Of a DNA stretch of 64,000 nt, positions 53,418 through 64,000 are shown piece by piece. Numbering within the stretch: position 1 is the stretch's first letter; each line of letters opens with the position of its first letter. The position numbers were made by a program, and so were the translations under genes. The DNA comes from Fragilariopsis cylindrus CCMP1102 (taxonomy: Eukaryota; Bacillariophyta; Bacillariophyceae; Bacillariales; Bacillariaceae). A model generated the notes under the pieces. That model was not told the DNA's origin. It saw nothing but the letters and a program-made list of their open reading frames with translations, and did not search any database. Location: assembly GCA_900095095.1 (NCBI GenBank), contig FMBT01000348.1, positions 1 through 64,000 of the forward strand. Direction: 5' to 3'.

Positions 53418-54177
53418 ATCTGTAATTTTTCTAAGGCAATAGCATTCTGTTCTTTTTATGGTTCTTGTTCTTTTTTTTTTGGCTCTAAATTATGAATGCA
53501 ATTTATTAACATGAGAGTAGCGTATATTTCCGCCGATCTCCATCTTATATATTCTTTCAATGGATAAGTGATTCGAAGAAGTCTCGTGACCATAGCGTAC
53601 GTCTATTCCAACAAAGCAACTCATCGTCGCCGTCATCATCCTTTTTCGTTCTATTACTGTTATTATTATTATTACTATTATTATGGTAATTTTTTGTTGT
53701 TGCAATTCGAAAATCAATTCAATAACGTGTTTGAGTATAGACCAATACGATGTTAAAGGGACCTTCTTAATGCAGTAATGAACGAATATAAGTCGATGTT
53801 ATGGTGGTGGTACCTCGTTTTGCCTTATTAGTAGCATTTATATCTCTATTCTAATTTAGACTGGACTCGATTTACTTCACAATTTTTCTACAGCAATAGC
53901 ATCAATACTGTTTGAAAGAATCAAGACGAGAAGCAAATTTAGATTATATCAAGATAACTTTATTTTTCTGTTCTTTTTATGATTTTTGTTCTTTTTTTTG
54001 CTCTAAACTATGAATGAAATTTATTAACATGAGAGTAGCGTATATTTCCGCCGATGTTACGTCTTTCCAAGAGAGGCAGCATCGAGAGTACTCCGCTCCT
54101 TTTATGAAACTTTTATTTTTCATATTGCATTTGCTGCTTATTTATTTTTTAAATTCCTTCTGTCTGTTTTTATATGA
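53418..54177. repeat. Diverged tandem duplication, 518-base period
   Basis: About 53447-53537 and 53965-54055 match with an offset of 518 bases, including an identical 36-base block ending CGTATATTTCCGCCGAT and flanking TTCTGTTCTTTTTATG. The 3' flank of PEX13 (TCTATTCTAGACTAG near 53399) also reappears near 53845. The unit covers the PEX13 3' UTR. No gene lies inside. Confidence 0.8.
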
Positions 54178-57100
54178 CTAAAGAATGTCGTCGTCGGGGA
54201 CCACAACATGAACCGATGACGACGACGACGACGATGACGATTGCAACTTCACACGAGAGAAAGTTGTTGATCTTGTTGTCATTGAAATTGGTGATGGGAC
54301 AAAGCTTCTGATACCATCATTATTGCTCACTTCAAGAAAGCATTTTAGTAATGTAAACTTTACATCTTCTGTTTCGCCATTGCCGCAATCATCTACCAAG
54401 CTAACTCCGCTGGAAGGTCCGTGTCCGCACTACAAGAGGAGGGAGATGAGGGAGATCAAGGGGATGATAACAATAATAAGGAAAAGGATCATCAAGGGGA
54501 TGGTGAAAACGACGGGACAATGACATCAACGACGAGAAATAAAGATGCAGCAACAACAGCAACTATAGTAGAAGAAATTGAACTGACAAAGCACAAGCAC
54601 AACGTGACCTACCTTCGCATTGCTTTTAAGAGAATGTTCAGTCAGTAATTTGGTAAATTCAGGAGTGAATTTAATAAATCTGCTGACCTTGGCTTCAACA
54701 TCCCGGAAACGAGAAATATTTTTCTCGGAAATGATAGTCTTCGTACGAGCCCATTCTTCACCACAAGTAAATTCAGGGGCTTTGCGTTTTCTAGGATTTT
54801 TCTTGACACTTGCAGCTGGTCCTGAAGAGGATGCCGTAGATGATCCCTGAGTAGAAGGTGGAATGGATGGGTTCAATTTAGATTGCTGAGGGGTGGCTTT
54901 CTCTAATTTGATACTAGCATTAGCAGTGTAGGCCGCTGCAGCCGCCGCCGCCTCAGCAGCTACTTTCTCTTCATTCTCCTTTTCCTTGGCGTCTGCCACA
55001 GCGTAGGATTCATTCAATGCCTTGACTTGTGCGGCTAATTTCTGGCTATACGAATGATTGACAACTCGATAAAAGAGCATATAAGCTTCAGCATTGAATA
55101 CCTCTTGCGACGATACTAAAGATACACGGGCGTCATCCATTTTCCACCATTCATTTTTCGAAATGTTGCGGACGTAGCTGTGGAAAGAATCGAAAAAATA
55201 GGGAAGGAGAGAGAAAGAAAACAGTTAGAATATGAATGTAATTTGCATCTGTGTAGGGTGTGCGTGTGCGAGTACGATGGATTCTAATTTACGTACGCCA
55301 AATAATGTCCGCTGTGCGAATTTTTTCCCACGTGAACAATCACAGCAAAAAGGCGGCTGAACATTTTAGTATGTTGTTTCTGTAATTCTTCGGTCAGATA
55401 TGGTTTCAGATCCAATACATCTTTAAAGGCCGATGGACCTTCAATCTTCGCTGATCCACTCTTACCACCGGCAAACCAATCGTTTCCAACCACACCTGAG
55501 TTACCGCTTGTCGCAATGAGTTGGCTAACTTCAGAGGATCGTTGACTTCGTCGTGTAGGAATATGAGCAGTACCACGTCCGTGTCCAACGTGACCGGTAC
55601 CACCACCAGAACTGTTGGAGACAGAAGGATCAGTCGTACCGTAACGAAATCGCTTCAGATGAAGAGTGAGAATGGGTGGAACCGATGCCAATCGCATCTG
55701 TTTAGTCGCTCGTCCTTCCTTACCACATTTTTCGCACTTGTATCCCGCGTCTAAATCTTCAGCACACGCAAAGCGTTGCAGGGCGTGTGAGACATCTGCT
55801 AAGGACGAGGTCGAGACGGGGCTCGGAGTATTTCTCCGTCCTCCTCCAAGAGATGAGGAAGCAGCCCCTGCATGTGGAGCGACTTCCAATCCCAAGTCTT
55901 CAATGGGATCCATTGTCGAACTAGTTGTATGACAATATCCGCATGAAACCTTCGATTCAATCATTCCACTAAAAAGTTTAAAGGGATAATCTGTACCATC
56001 AGTATCATCTTTATCACCACCCACTGATTCCTCCTCATCTTCGGAGGGAATTGGTTCGGTGGGAGTATCTTGTGGATTTGCCTGATCTTCTGTAAAAGCT
56101 TGAGAAGTAGCGGAAGTCTTGTTCTTTGTTTGTTTGCAAGATTTCTGCATAGCTTCAATCAAGAGACGAAGAAATTCATGGGAATCCTCTTGTTGACCCA
56201 CCTTGAAACTTTCGGGAGCCGCCTGGTCGATGAAGCCGTGTACAAAGTCCGAGGGTGCAACTGGCTTGTTGATTGAATTTGTTGCTGTACTACTACTATT
56301 ACCATCACTATTATTTATATTGCTATTATTTCGATGAACACGATCCATGTGTTGTTCCGTTTCACAGAGAGCACAAAATTTGGTGGCATTCGGATCGATG
56401 TTCCTCTCATCGTGTCCGTTATTGGTCGGACTACGAGTAAGACGTCTAGACGACTTACGTGTTCCTGCTGTTCCTGCCGTCCCCGAATAAGTATAAACAC
56501 TCTTTACTTGTACGTTACTATTATTCTCCACGTTGACCGGAGACGACGAACGCGACGAATTAGCCGAGGAGGCAGCAGATCTGGCAGCGATCTTTTCGGC
56601 GTTTTCTTTGTATATGGGACAGCGCATACGATGACCCTGTACATCCATGGCCATGCAAAGCTCCGGGGCTATTATTTTTTTAAATAATAAATATAAATGC
56701 AGTGTGGCAGCGTGAGTAAAATGTAGATTAAAAATACATCAAATCAAATACATACATGCACAAACAAAATGACAAATTAGTAATGTCGTAATACTCACCA
56801 TGTGCCAGAGCTTGCAACACAGCATTCATATAGCTGTCGATTTTATTTTTTTTGATTTTTTGAAATGTGAACGATTGTGCGGCGTGAGTGAAATTAAAAA
56901 ATCAAATATTTCGACGACACACGACGACAGAAGAATAGAAACATCTTGGAAGATAAGTTAATGTCGTACTTACCAGGTGTTGCCTAAATTTTGAACGGCT
57001 CGTGCCACTTCTCTGTGAGGAGGACGAGGAGGCATCGATGCTGATGTTGATATTGATGTTAATGGCGATGATGGACCAGCAGAAAAATCTTCTTTGCTGT

Positions 57101-57182
57101 CCTCAGTTGTATTTTCCATCTTGATCTTTCTGTTATTTTCTTGCGCAGTAGACAACGCTAAGGTCGATGGCATGTTCACCAT
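54178..57182 (-). CDS. Ubiquitin-specific protease (USP36/42/UBP16-like)
   Basis: Cysteine protease that removes ubiquitin from proteins. Five exons: 57182-56974, 56833-56799 (35 bases), 56668-55297, 55177-54613 and 54429-54178; all introns GT-AG, 118-183 bases; 810 residues in total. ATG 57182 is used because the frame upstream begins only with GTG. The Cys box is split by introns 1 and 2: QNLGNTC-YMNAVLQALAH-APELC. The QQEDSHEFLRLLIEAMQK box, a zinc-binding pair (CGYC and CEKCGKEG), ILTLHLKRFRYG, and the His box GKNSHSGHYLAYVRNIS...WWKMDDARV complete the catalytic set. The His box is restored only by choosing the GTACGT donor at 55296. The C-terminal extension has an Ala run, a KNPRKRKAPEF nuclear-type signal and a Ser run. 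Substrate unknown; the KRK signal and family suggest nuclear or nucleolar action. Confidence 0.92.
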
Positions 57183-59250
57183 TATTAGATATTTATTTGT
57201 TGTCACCGTGAGATCGGGCGCTTCTAAATCTTATTTTATTTTGAATATCTCTCTCTCTCTATTTTTTTTTTAGTTCAAAACTTTAAGTTTTAGTAAGTCC
57301 AAAATATATTTAATCACCAGATCAGGAAAGGATCAGATAAACCAACACACCCCACGAGAGACAGACACCACAATCAACACACACAAATAAATGCGTAAAC
57401 AGTAACGCGTATGATAGTCGATTAACACGACATGCGACGGAAAGAGTTTTCAAGTCGATATGAAGGGAATTTCAAAGACGACAAAGAAAAAAACGGGCGA
57501 CAAAAAAATCAGAAAGTGGTTTTTGGTTTGCTGAAATTTATGAAGTCCAGAGTCCCATGACCGGTTTCCAGAAAATAAAATCTGCAAAGAAATATAATAT
57601 AGAAAAGGCGAAGTGAAACCTAATATAAATATATTGTAATTAGTAACAATCAATCTAGTGTGACTGAGTCCTGGTACTCGTTGTGCTGTTTGCTTACGAT
57701 TGAGAGATAGAAAACTTAAAAATTGCAATGGCTTCCAGAAGGCACAATAATACGCCCGGTAGACTTTGCTGTTGCTTTTTTAAAGCAGTGTTTTTTACAA
57801 AAAAGCTGAACAATGATTTGATGAGCGGGGAAATTCTGAAAGTTTCTTACTTTCTTCGTCAAACAGCATAGCAGCTAGCGCACTGATTGGCGCGCAATCC
57901 ATCCAATCAGAAACAATCATAATCTTTGACACGCAAAAGCATCGACTTTCACTCTTTCTTTTCACTCAACTCAAATCAATATAAATAATGCTGCCACTAA
58001 GCAGCACATTGTTTGAGCATTGGTGGCTGAACACAACAGTTTGGTCGAATGAGTCGATTCGCAGTGATCCAGGTTATGAGTGTAAGTACGTGCATGATCA
58101 ATCAAATACTTTACTACAGTATACTGTACAACACTATTACTGTAGTTTTTGATAATACTTACTTGGACCACTAATACATACAGTCTGATAATGGCCCAAT
58201 ATGATAATGCTTATAACTCAATCCCACTCCTTTTCCTCACAAATGCTTGAATCGAAGCGCCTCCAAGAGTGCATGGAAGCATTATCATGCACATCATCAT
58301 CACAGTCCACTACTATACTACTACACTACACTATCAACCAAAAACTAGTAACTACTACCTGCTCTCAATCATAATCAATCAGCAAGCTAATGTATGTGTG
58401 TCTAGTGCCCTGCTGAAATAATGTGCAAGTCATATCCAAGCATGACACAGTGTGTTGTACATAACACTATCTTACCACAGAAAGTGAATTTAATGAAATA
58501 GTGTAGGAGACAAGGTCCAATCCTATAAGAATATCCATGACGCACAGGATTCAAATATATACTATCCTGTACCAAGGATTGTACTTCATAATACAGTAAT
58601 GTATGCACTACTAGTAAGAATTTGAATGGAAGATTATTCACATCAACATGACAATGGGAATTCATTCGGCCGTACTCTCCATTAATATCGATCTGTTGAG
58701 TATGGTAATCTTGACAGTATGAAAAAATATGATAAGTCAACATGAAATGCCAAAATGCCTGTATTTTGCTAGTATGGTTTTATGCGATGCCTGACACTAC
58801 GAAGATAGAAGAATTACGAAGTAGAATTAATCAATCAAAATCATCTACAAGTCTGTTCAAATACAGATGATAGATGATGACGACATCAGTCTCACTTCAC
58901 GTTGGAGACAGCAATCGGTGAAAATACAAGCCCGACGGACAACATTTATCTGCCTGCTAAGTTGATAAGTAGCGAAACATTTAACTACTTCCCATCCCAA
59001 TTCGAGAAATTACCTTCAACACGTAGTTTTGGAATTATAAAGAAATAGGAAATGTGATCCCGAAATGTCTAAAGTGATTTTTTTCGCAGTCGCATGATGT
59101 AGAAATATATGTATGTATAACTCCAAAAATTAAGCATTCATTTAAGTCGTTCGTTTGTTGAGAGAGAGCAACTCTTTGTTCGTTGTATTGATTTTTCTCT
59201 ATATCCAGTTTCCTTTCGATTAGCCTATATTATATATATATATATATTAT
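57183..59250. other. Intergenic, 2.1 kb, with repeat copy B
   Basis: Contains (CT)n at 57248-57260, a CCAAT-box-like GATTGG/CCAATC pair near 57883-57908 and dispersed repeat copy B at 58520-58690. No gene seen on either strand, which is long for this window. Confidence 0.5.
58520..58690 (+). repeat. Diverged dispersed repeat, copy B
   Basis: Partner in inverted orientation of 38520-38660; the 32-base identical core is at 58636-58667. No target-site duplication found. Confidence 0.6.
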
Positions 59251-59767
59251 TTATTCGTCAGCAAGAGGAGGGGCAAGGAACAAGATCAAGACAGCAAGGG
59301 CACCGATTCCAAAAACAGGGAAGGCGAATCCACCGAAGTCAGAAACATTGGCAGCGACCATTTGAGATGATGCTACTTGGGAGGAGAATTCTGCAATGGT
59401 ATTTTCCATAAGGTTCAACTTAGGTGCTTCTCGTGCGACGAAAGCCGGTGATGCTGATAAAAAGAAAGATACGATGAAAGTAGAATAGTAGAGGGGTTAA
59501 AATCGAGAGACAATAGAAGGAAAACAAGGAACGTATGAGGTATGACTCGAGTGTGTTTTTATAGTGAAATCATACTACTATGACTGAACACAAGGCAGAC
59601 CAGATGTGCCATCGTTGTCGTACTGGGTCGTCGGAAAAACAAAAAACGATATTTCATTTAGCTCTTTCAGTCGAAGTTATCAACAACTTACCAACAGCAT
59701 TGTTGACAGGCGCGAAGGCCGAAGCAGAGATGAGGCACAAGGCAAAGACGAAAAGAGTTCGGAACAT
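59251..59767 (-). CDS. Small plastid-targeted single-pass membrane protein
   Basis: Two exons, 59767-59692 and 59453-59251, intron 59691-59454 (238 bases, GTAAGT...TATCAG); 92 residues. The presequence is a textbook diatom plastid signal: hydrophobic FRTLFVFALCLIS followed by ASAFAP. The mature part is about 70 residues: a polar helix (LNLMENTIAEFSSQVASSQM), then one transmembrane helix (FPVFGIGALAVLILFLAPP) and the short acidic end LADE. Size, single helix and targeting fit a low-molecular-mass thylakoid subunit, for example of photosystem II, but I do not recognise a named subunit. The 3' flank has (TA)n at about 59230-59246. It lies alone between two long spacers. Confidence 0.85.
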
Positions 59768-60719
59768 GGTAGCGACTAGTGTAGTATGAAGTTATAAATT
59801 GTAACGTTGTCGTTGAGAGGACTAAATGTTTAGATGGCTTTGATTGATGTTGCCATCATCCTTCACAAGAGAGCATACTAGTACAACAAACAACAGCCAG
59901 ACCATACCGACTTTTTACTAGTAGAAAAAAGAAATCACACGTCATGCCGATCTTTGTGATTCAATTTCCGGGTTCTTAAAATCGGTCGTCGAACTTACGG
60001 TCGTAGAACAGACATGTACGTCAGAAATAGCAGACAAAATTTGTGAGCGAGCGCAACAATACTCGTGAATTACAGTACTAGCTTCAAGCGGCTGTGAATC
60101 AGGGGGTTACTTTTACTAGTGTAGTATAATTACTAATGGTTGGGGAGAATCAAAAACCCATCGCATTTGGTCCGATACTCGTAACAGATACTGGCAGTAA
60201 ACTAGGGACTCTTCAGTTGAGAGCTCTTCAGTTGAGAGACATTCTGGAAGCAAATGGCTTTGCAAAAGTTCTAGAAGCAAGCATGTACTTTGAAAGACAC
60301 ATTGAAAACTGAACTCAAAAGTATTTGATATTCCAGTGATGCTGATCAACATGTATGCAATCCTACTTTAGGATTATTTGGAAAGTCTCATATTATATCA
60401 TTTGGTTGTGGTAATGTCTGAAAGATAAAATTTGATAGCAAAGAGAACTTCCCATCAACCCTCAAGTTGATATATAGTGAAGAAGGAGAGAGGTGTACTT
60501 GTTCCTGTTATTAGTTGAATGTAAAACTCTAAAGGAAGAATAGACACCAATATTGGTCAGGTTTTGAAGGAATTAACCACACTGGTGGCACAATATGTCT
60601 CTGCCTTGTAGAACACATTTAATAGATCAAAAGCAAAAGCTAATCATAGGTGATAGAATCAAATGTAATGTGCACCTGGTTTGGGTTCAGTATTTGTCTG
60701 GAGCAATGAGGCATGTGTG

Positions 60720-60753
<34 letters not shown>

Positions 60754-61350
60754 ATATTGTGTGTAATAAGCTATACTATCATATGACAACTGGAATTTCT
60801 AGCCTACCACTCTACAGTAGTCCAGTATTTCTAAACAATTGCTGTCCAAAGATTTTACATGAAGTGCCAGCAGATTTCATAGCTAGCATCAACATTCACA
60901 GCTTCATTAAATCCACCCCTCAATAGAACACCCAAATTAATCTTACTTGCAAAGTAATAAAAAGTCTTGAAGCATTTCCATTATATCATGTGTTGTGATA
61001 GGACAACTAATAATGCAGTGTATAATATACAAATACTATAGAGCATTGTTTAGTTAATATTGTCAGATTTGACATAAGCTGATATACACATAAATTTTTG
61101 CACAATGGATATACATAATATGTATATATATTAATATAGGTCCTACCCTTTATTGTATTGCTACTGTGGCTCTAAAATGATGGGACCAAGTACTTCCAAT
61201 TACCTATACGTATGATTATTTAATTTTAATATTCATGCATGAGTTCCATTTCTACTTATAGTGTTTTATGAGCATATTTTGTATATAGCATTGATAGTTT
61301 TTTATGAAAGTTAAAACTGACTCCTCATTAAGATGTATTCATAAGATTGA
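59768..61350. other. Intergenic, 1.6 kb, with microsatellite and tandem 15-mer
   Basis: A perfect tandem duplication of CTCTTCAGTTGAGAG is at 60209-60238 and a (GT)14 run at 60722-60750. No gene recognised. Confidence 0.55.
60722..60750. repeat. (GT)14 microsatellite
   Basis: Uninterrupted GT alternation, read directly. Confidence 0.95.
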
Positions 61351-63407
61351 CTATTCTTCTTCTTCGAAAGTTTCCTGTGGGACCTTGTACATGGTCAGAA
61401 CAGCTTTGTTAGGTTCGCGCATCAACACATACTTGCCTTCCTCCTGTTTGTGGAACATAGTAACAAACATCCGCAACATGGCCCACATTTGGTTTTCATT
61501 CAATGTGATTTGATTAGCAAAGTCTTTTGGACGATAGAACTGAGTGGCAAGAATAACATGTTCGTATGCGCTCTTAGGGTTGGATCGGGAACAAAAACCG
61601 ATCTTCATTTGATCAGCACCAGCCAAAAGAGATTGAGCCGTCCATTTTGCCAATTTGAAGGAATTATTTTTTAATTCGTTCGCCAAAACGGAACCACGTT
61701 GGGAATCAATTCTGTCACGCCTATCATGGTATAGATTTAAAGATAGTTGCGATCAACAAGCAACACAGGCAAGAATTAATCAATCAATGAGTGAGTACAT
61801 CATGTATGTAATACATTTTAAATCAGACAAAATTATATTCACAATTGATGGTGTCCCATTAACTTATTTCTCTTAATAAAGCAAAGCAAAGCAAAAGATG
61901 TGAGTACTTACCAGGTTTGCGATTGAGTAGCGGGTGCACCATTCGTTGGTGGTGGTGGAATGTACTCGTTAAGCGCGAAGGCTGTCATATATTGAGATTT
62001 TTTCACTAGACCGTGCAATTCAGTACGACAAACGAGCGTGGTATTCGGATCAAGTTCAAATTTACGATAACGGTATGCAACCGAGGCTGGTTCCATCCCA
62101 TCAGCATCGTCTTCGTCAAAAAATGGATTGGGTAGATCCATTTCTTTCCTACCAACCTTTCTCAAAATTTGTTGTGAAAAGTTTTGATTGATGGTAGTTG
62201 CCTCCAAACCCAGTCGTTCGGGAGTGTTAATATTATCTCCATCTTCTCCATCTTTTGGAGGTTGGGGAGCATTGTATGCAGTTTCCCATACCGATAAATA
62301 ATCCAACTGACTATTATCACGCTTGTCCAAAAACAAGAGACCACCAGCGGTTTTTTGGATTACCAAATCCCATGGATAAACGGACCGGCTACAAGTCATC
62401 AAATGAGCTAGGATATTATCCGTAACGAAGATACTTTTCTTATCACCTTCTCCGGCACCACCAATTCCATCCACTGCCAACTTTTCCAAAACAGGGTCAT
62501 CAGTGGTAGTTACGGGATAAAATTCCTTCGTTGCCATACGTTTCAATGGTGCAGGTTGTTTAGCCGAGACCTTATCGTACGCGTCATTGTATTGATCGAG
62601 GAAGCCACACCACAACACGTCCTGAGGAACTGGGATTTCGGCTTCTGCATTCTTCCTGGCCTTCTTAGAAGTATCACTATTAAGACTTGCAGACAAATTC
62701 TTAGTAACTTTAGCCAAATCTAATTCCTCTACCTTAATCCAATCAGGTTGGACAGCCACAGATGGTTGACGATCGATACGATTGTTGTTATAACCTCTAC
62801 CACCTCTACCTCTGCCACCACGGCCACCACGACCACCTCTACCACCACGACCTCCAACAGCAGCACCACGACCTCCTCGTCCACCAAATCCTTCTTGTTT
62901 CGAAAGGGTCGAGAATGCTGTACCGCCTTGTTGCTGTCTCCGGGCATTGACTTGTCGTAACCGAGCAGTATGTGCTCGTCGTTTCGCCGCGGGTGGTACA
63001 AATCGTTTTACGGTGGTTGCTTTACTTGTGTCAACCAATTGGAATGTTTCATCTTCAGAATCGTTACCATCGTTATTGTTGTTGTCGTTTCCTCCTCCTC
63101 TACCGTTGTTGTTATTGCGATCATTTTTATTGTTGTTATTATTATTATTATTATTATTGTTGTTGCGATCATTCTTGTCGTATCGACCTTGGCGATTGAA
63201 TCGACTACGATCACCACGACTTGCATTGGTAAAATCAGCTGCTCGTCCTAAACGGTCACTCCGACCAAAGGGTGAATACGGCAAAACAAGGAACTTCCCA
63301 GAACTTGGTGGTGCATTTGGATTACCTTCGTCAGCACTAGCACCCGGCGGACCCCACGAATCGGGATTGGCCGCCACAAAAGGAACGGAAAATAATGGTG
63401 ATGACAT
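61351..63407 (-). CDS. eIF3d: Translation initiation factor eIF3 subunit D
   Basis: Part of eIF3, which assembles the 43S pre-initiation complex; eIF3d also binds the mRNA cap in animals. Two exons, 63407-61912 and 61720-61351, intron 61911-61721 (191 bases); 621 residues against ~550 in animals. The splice gives [25 protein letters not shown], matching the family WRxxxDSQRGAV. The N-terminus reads [12 protein letters not shown], as usual. The extra length comes from an Asn-rich run (about residues 80-110) and a Gly-Arg repeat ([14 protein letters not shown]) at about residues 185-205 that is much larger than in animals. Downstream motifs: [51 protein letters not shown] and the C-terminal [17 protein letters not shown] and [13 protein letters not shown]. 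All consistent with a functional subunit. Confidence 0.95.
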
Positions 63408-64000
63408 TGTTAATGGATTGTTAATGTTATTGTTATTGTTGCGTTCGTTTGCTATTTGTTATTGCTATTATTGCTCGACTTTTAGTTGATGCAAGTGTGT
63501 GGAATCAGTCTCTTATCTTCTTGTGCTTGGCTGCAATGAATTGTTGTTTGTAGTGTGGTGCGGTGTACTGTAACGTGTTGCTCGTGTCTGAGTTGTGTGG
63601 AGATAAATAAGTTGGCGGCTAAAAAAGCACATAATTGAAAAATAGGTTATGAGTCTATTTTAATTCGTGAGTCAATTTGAGATTACAGTCACACTTTTGC
63701 TTTCGAGCTTGAGGTTTTAGCGTGTTATTTACGCGCAAAAAAATCCTCACGATAGCGCGTGCGAATCATGCGGTGCACGGAGGAAGTACAGCTGCTGCAC
63801 AAGAACACAGTAGTACAATCATGTACAAGAATCTTACTTTCTTACTTTCTCATTGTCTTCTACTTTAGTATCTTACTTTCTCATTGTCTTCTGCTTTAAT
63901 ATTCAGTACATCGATCGGTAAAGTAGGTACATCGCCATAATAAATTCATCGGTATCATCATCATCATCATCATCATCATGAAATTCATTACTATCATCTT
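63408..64000. other. Upstream flank of eIF3d with a mariner-like end and ATC repeat
   Basis: Holds a solitary transposon-like end (about 63733-63786) and a (ATC)n run at 63953-63978 near the window edge, plus a duplicated TATCTTACTTTCTCATTGTCTTCT-like unit within 63831-63894. The gene it belongs to, if any, is outside the window. Confidence 0.5.
63733..63786. mobile_element. Solitary mariner/Stowaway-like terminal sequence
   Basis: Ends GGTGCACGGAGGAAG next to TA (63787-63788), the same 15 bases as the right end of the MITE at 16791-16995. Inward, the two ends stay alignable for about 40 bases (TATCGT followed by GGATTTT in reverse complement). No opposite end is found to the left, so this is a truncated copy or a diverged relative whose other half is gone. 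Confidence 0.55.

Noticed and set aside
62947-63489. Long plus-strand frame opposite the eIF3d N-terminus
   Set aside because: Leu/Ser-rich mirror of the Asn- and Arg/Gly-rich codons on the coding strand.

Overview
The window looks like nuclear DNA of a diatom or a close photosynthetic stramenopile. Three genes carry a signal peptide followed by the ASAFAP-type cleavage motif that targets proteins to a secondary red-type plastid (clearest at 59251-59767, also at 22844 and 17320). Introns are few and short (about 90-220 bases) with GTAAGT-like donors. Many proteins have Asn-, Gln- or Asp-rich inserts, and the first 0.9 kb is the tail of a reverse-transcriptase-type retroelement ORF. No rRNA, tRNA or CRISPR array was seen.

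Layout. 0-9 kb: retroelement tail, V-ATPase catalytic subunit A, an unknown nuclear-type protein and a PP2C phosphatase. 8-16 kb, minus strand: a secreted lectin/GH99-like glycosidase, an ethanolamine/choline kinase and an EGF-repeat membrane protein. 16-31 kb: a 205-bp mariner/Stowaway-like MITE, a plastid protein of unknown role, a NEPRO/RMP1-like protein, a ceramide synthase, a plastid NFU iron-sulfur scaffold, the SIN3 co-repressor and a small RPGG-motif protein. 31-54 kb: a single-pass membrane protein, two distant paralogs of a fused epimerase-like/glycosyltransferase-like family, a PEP-utilising phosphotransferase-like gene, the PAN2 deadenylase and PEX13. 54-64 kb: a five-exon ubiquitin protease, a 92-residue plastid membrane protein and eIF3d.

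The genes are unrelated core eukaryotic functions (vacuolar proton pumping, lipid head-group and sphingolipid synthesis, histone deacetylase recruitment, mRNA deadenylation, translation initiation, peroxisome import, deubiquitination, plastid Fe-S assembly) rather than one pathway.

The points most worth a second look are: the two paralogs that have lost SDR catalytic or cofactor motifs (34754-37867 and 48813-51491); a concentration of one-base frame changes, mostly in homopolymers, between 40 and 53.3 kb that hits PAN2, PEX13, one paralog and above all the PEP-utilising gene; the MITE and a related solitary end at 63.79 kb; and a glycosidase intron that is a multiple of three and stop-free. 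I did not find a convincing multi-gene novel system; the best candidate for something undescribed is the degenerate epimerase/glycosyltransferase family.
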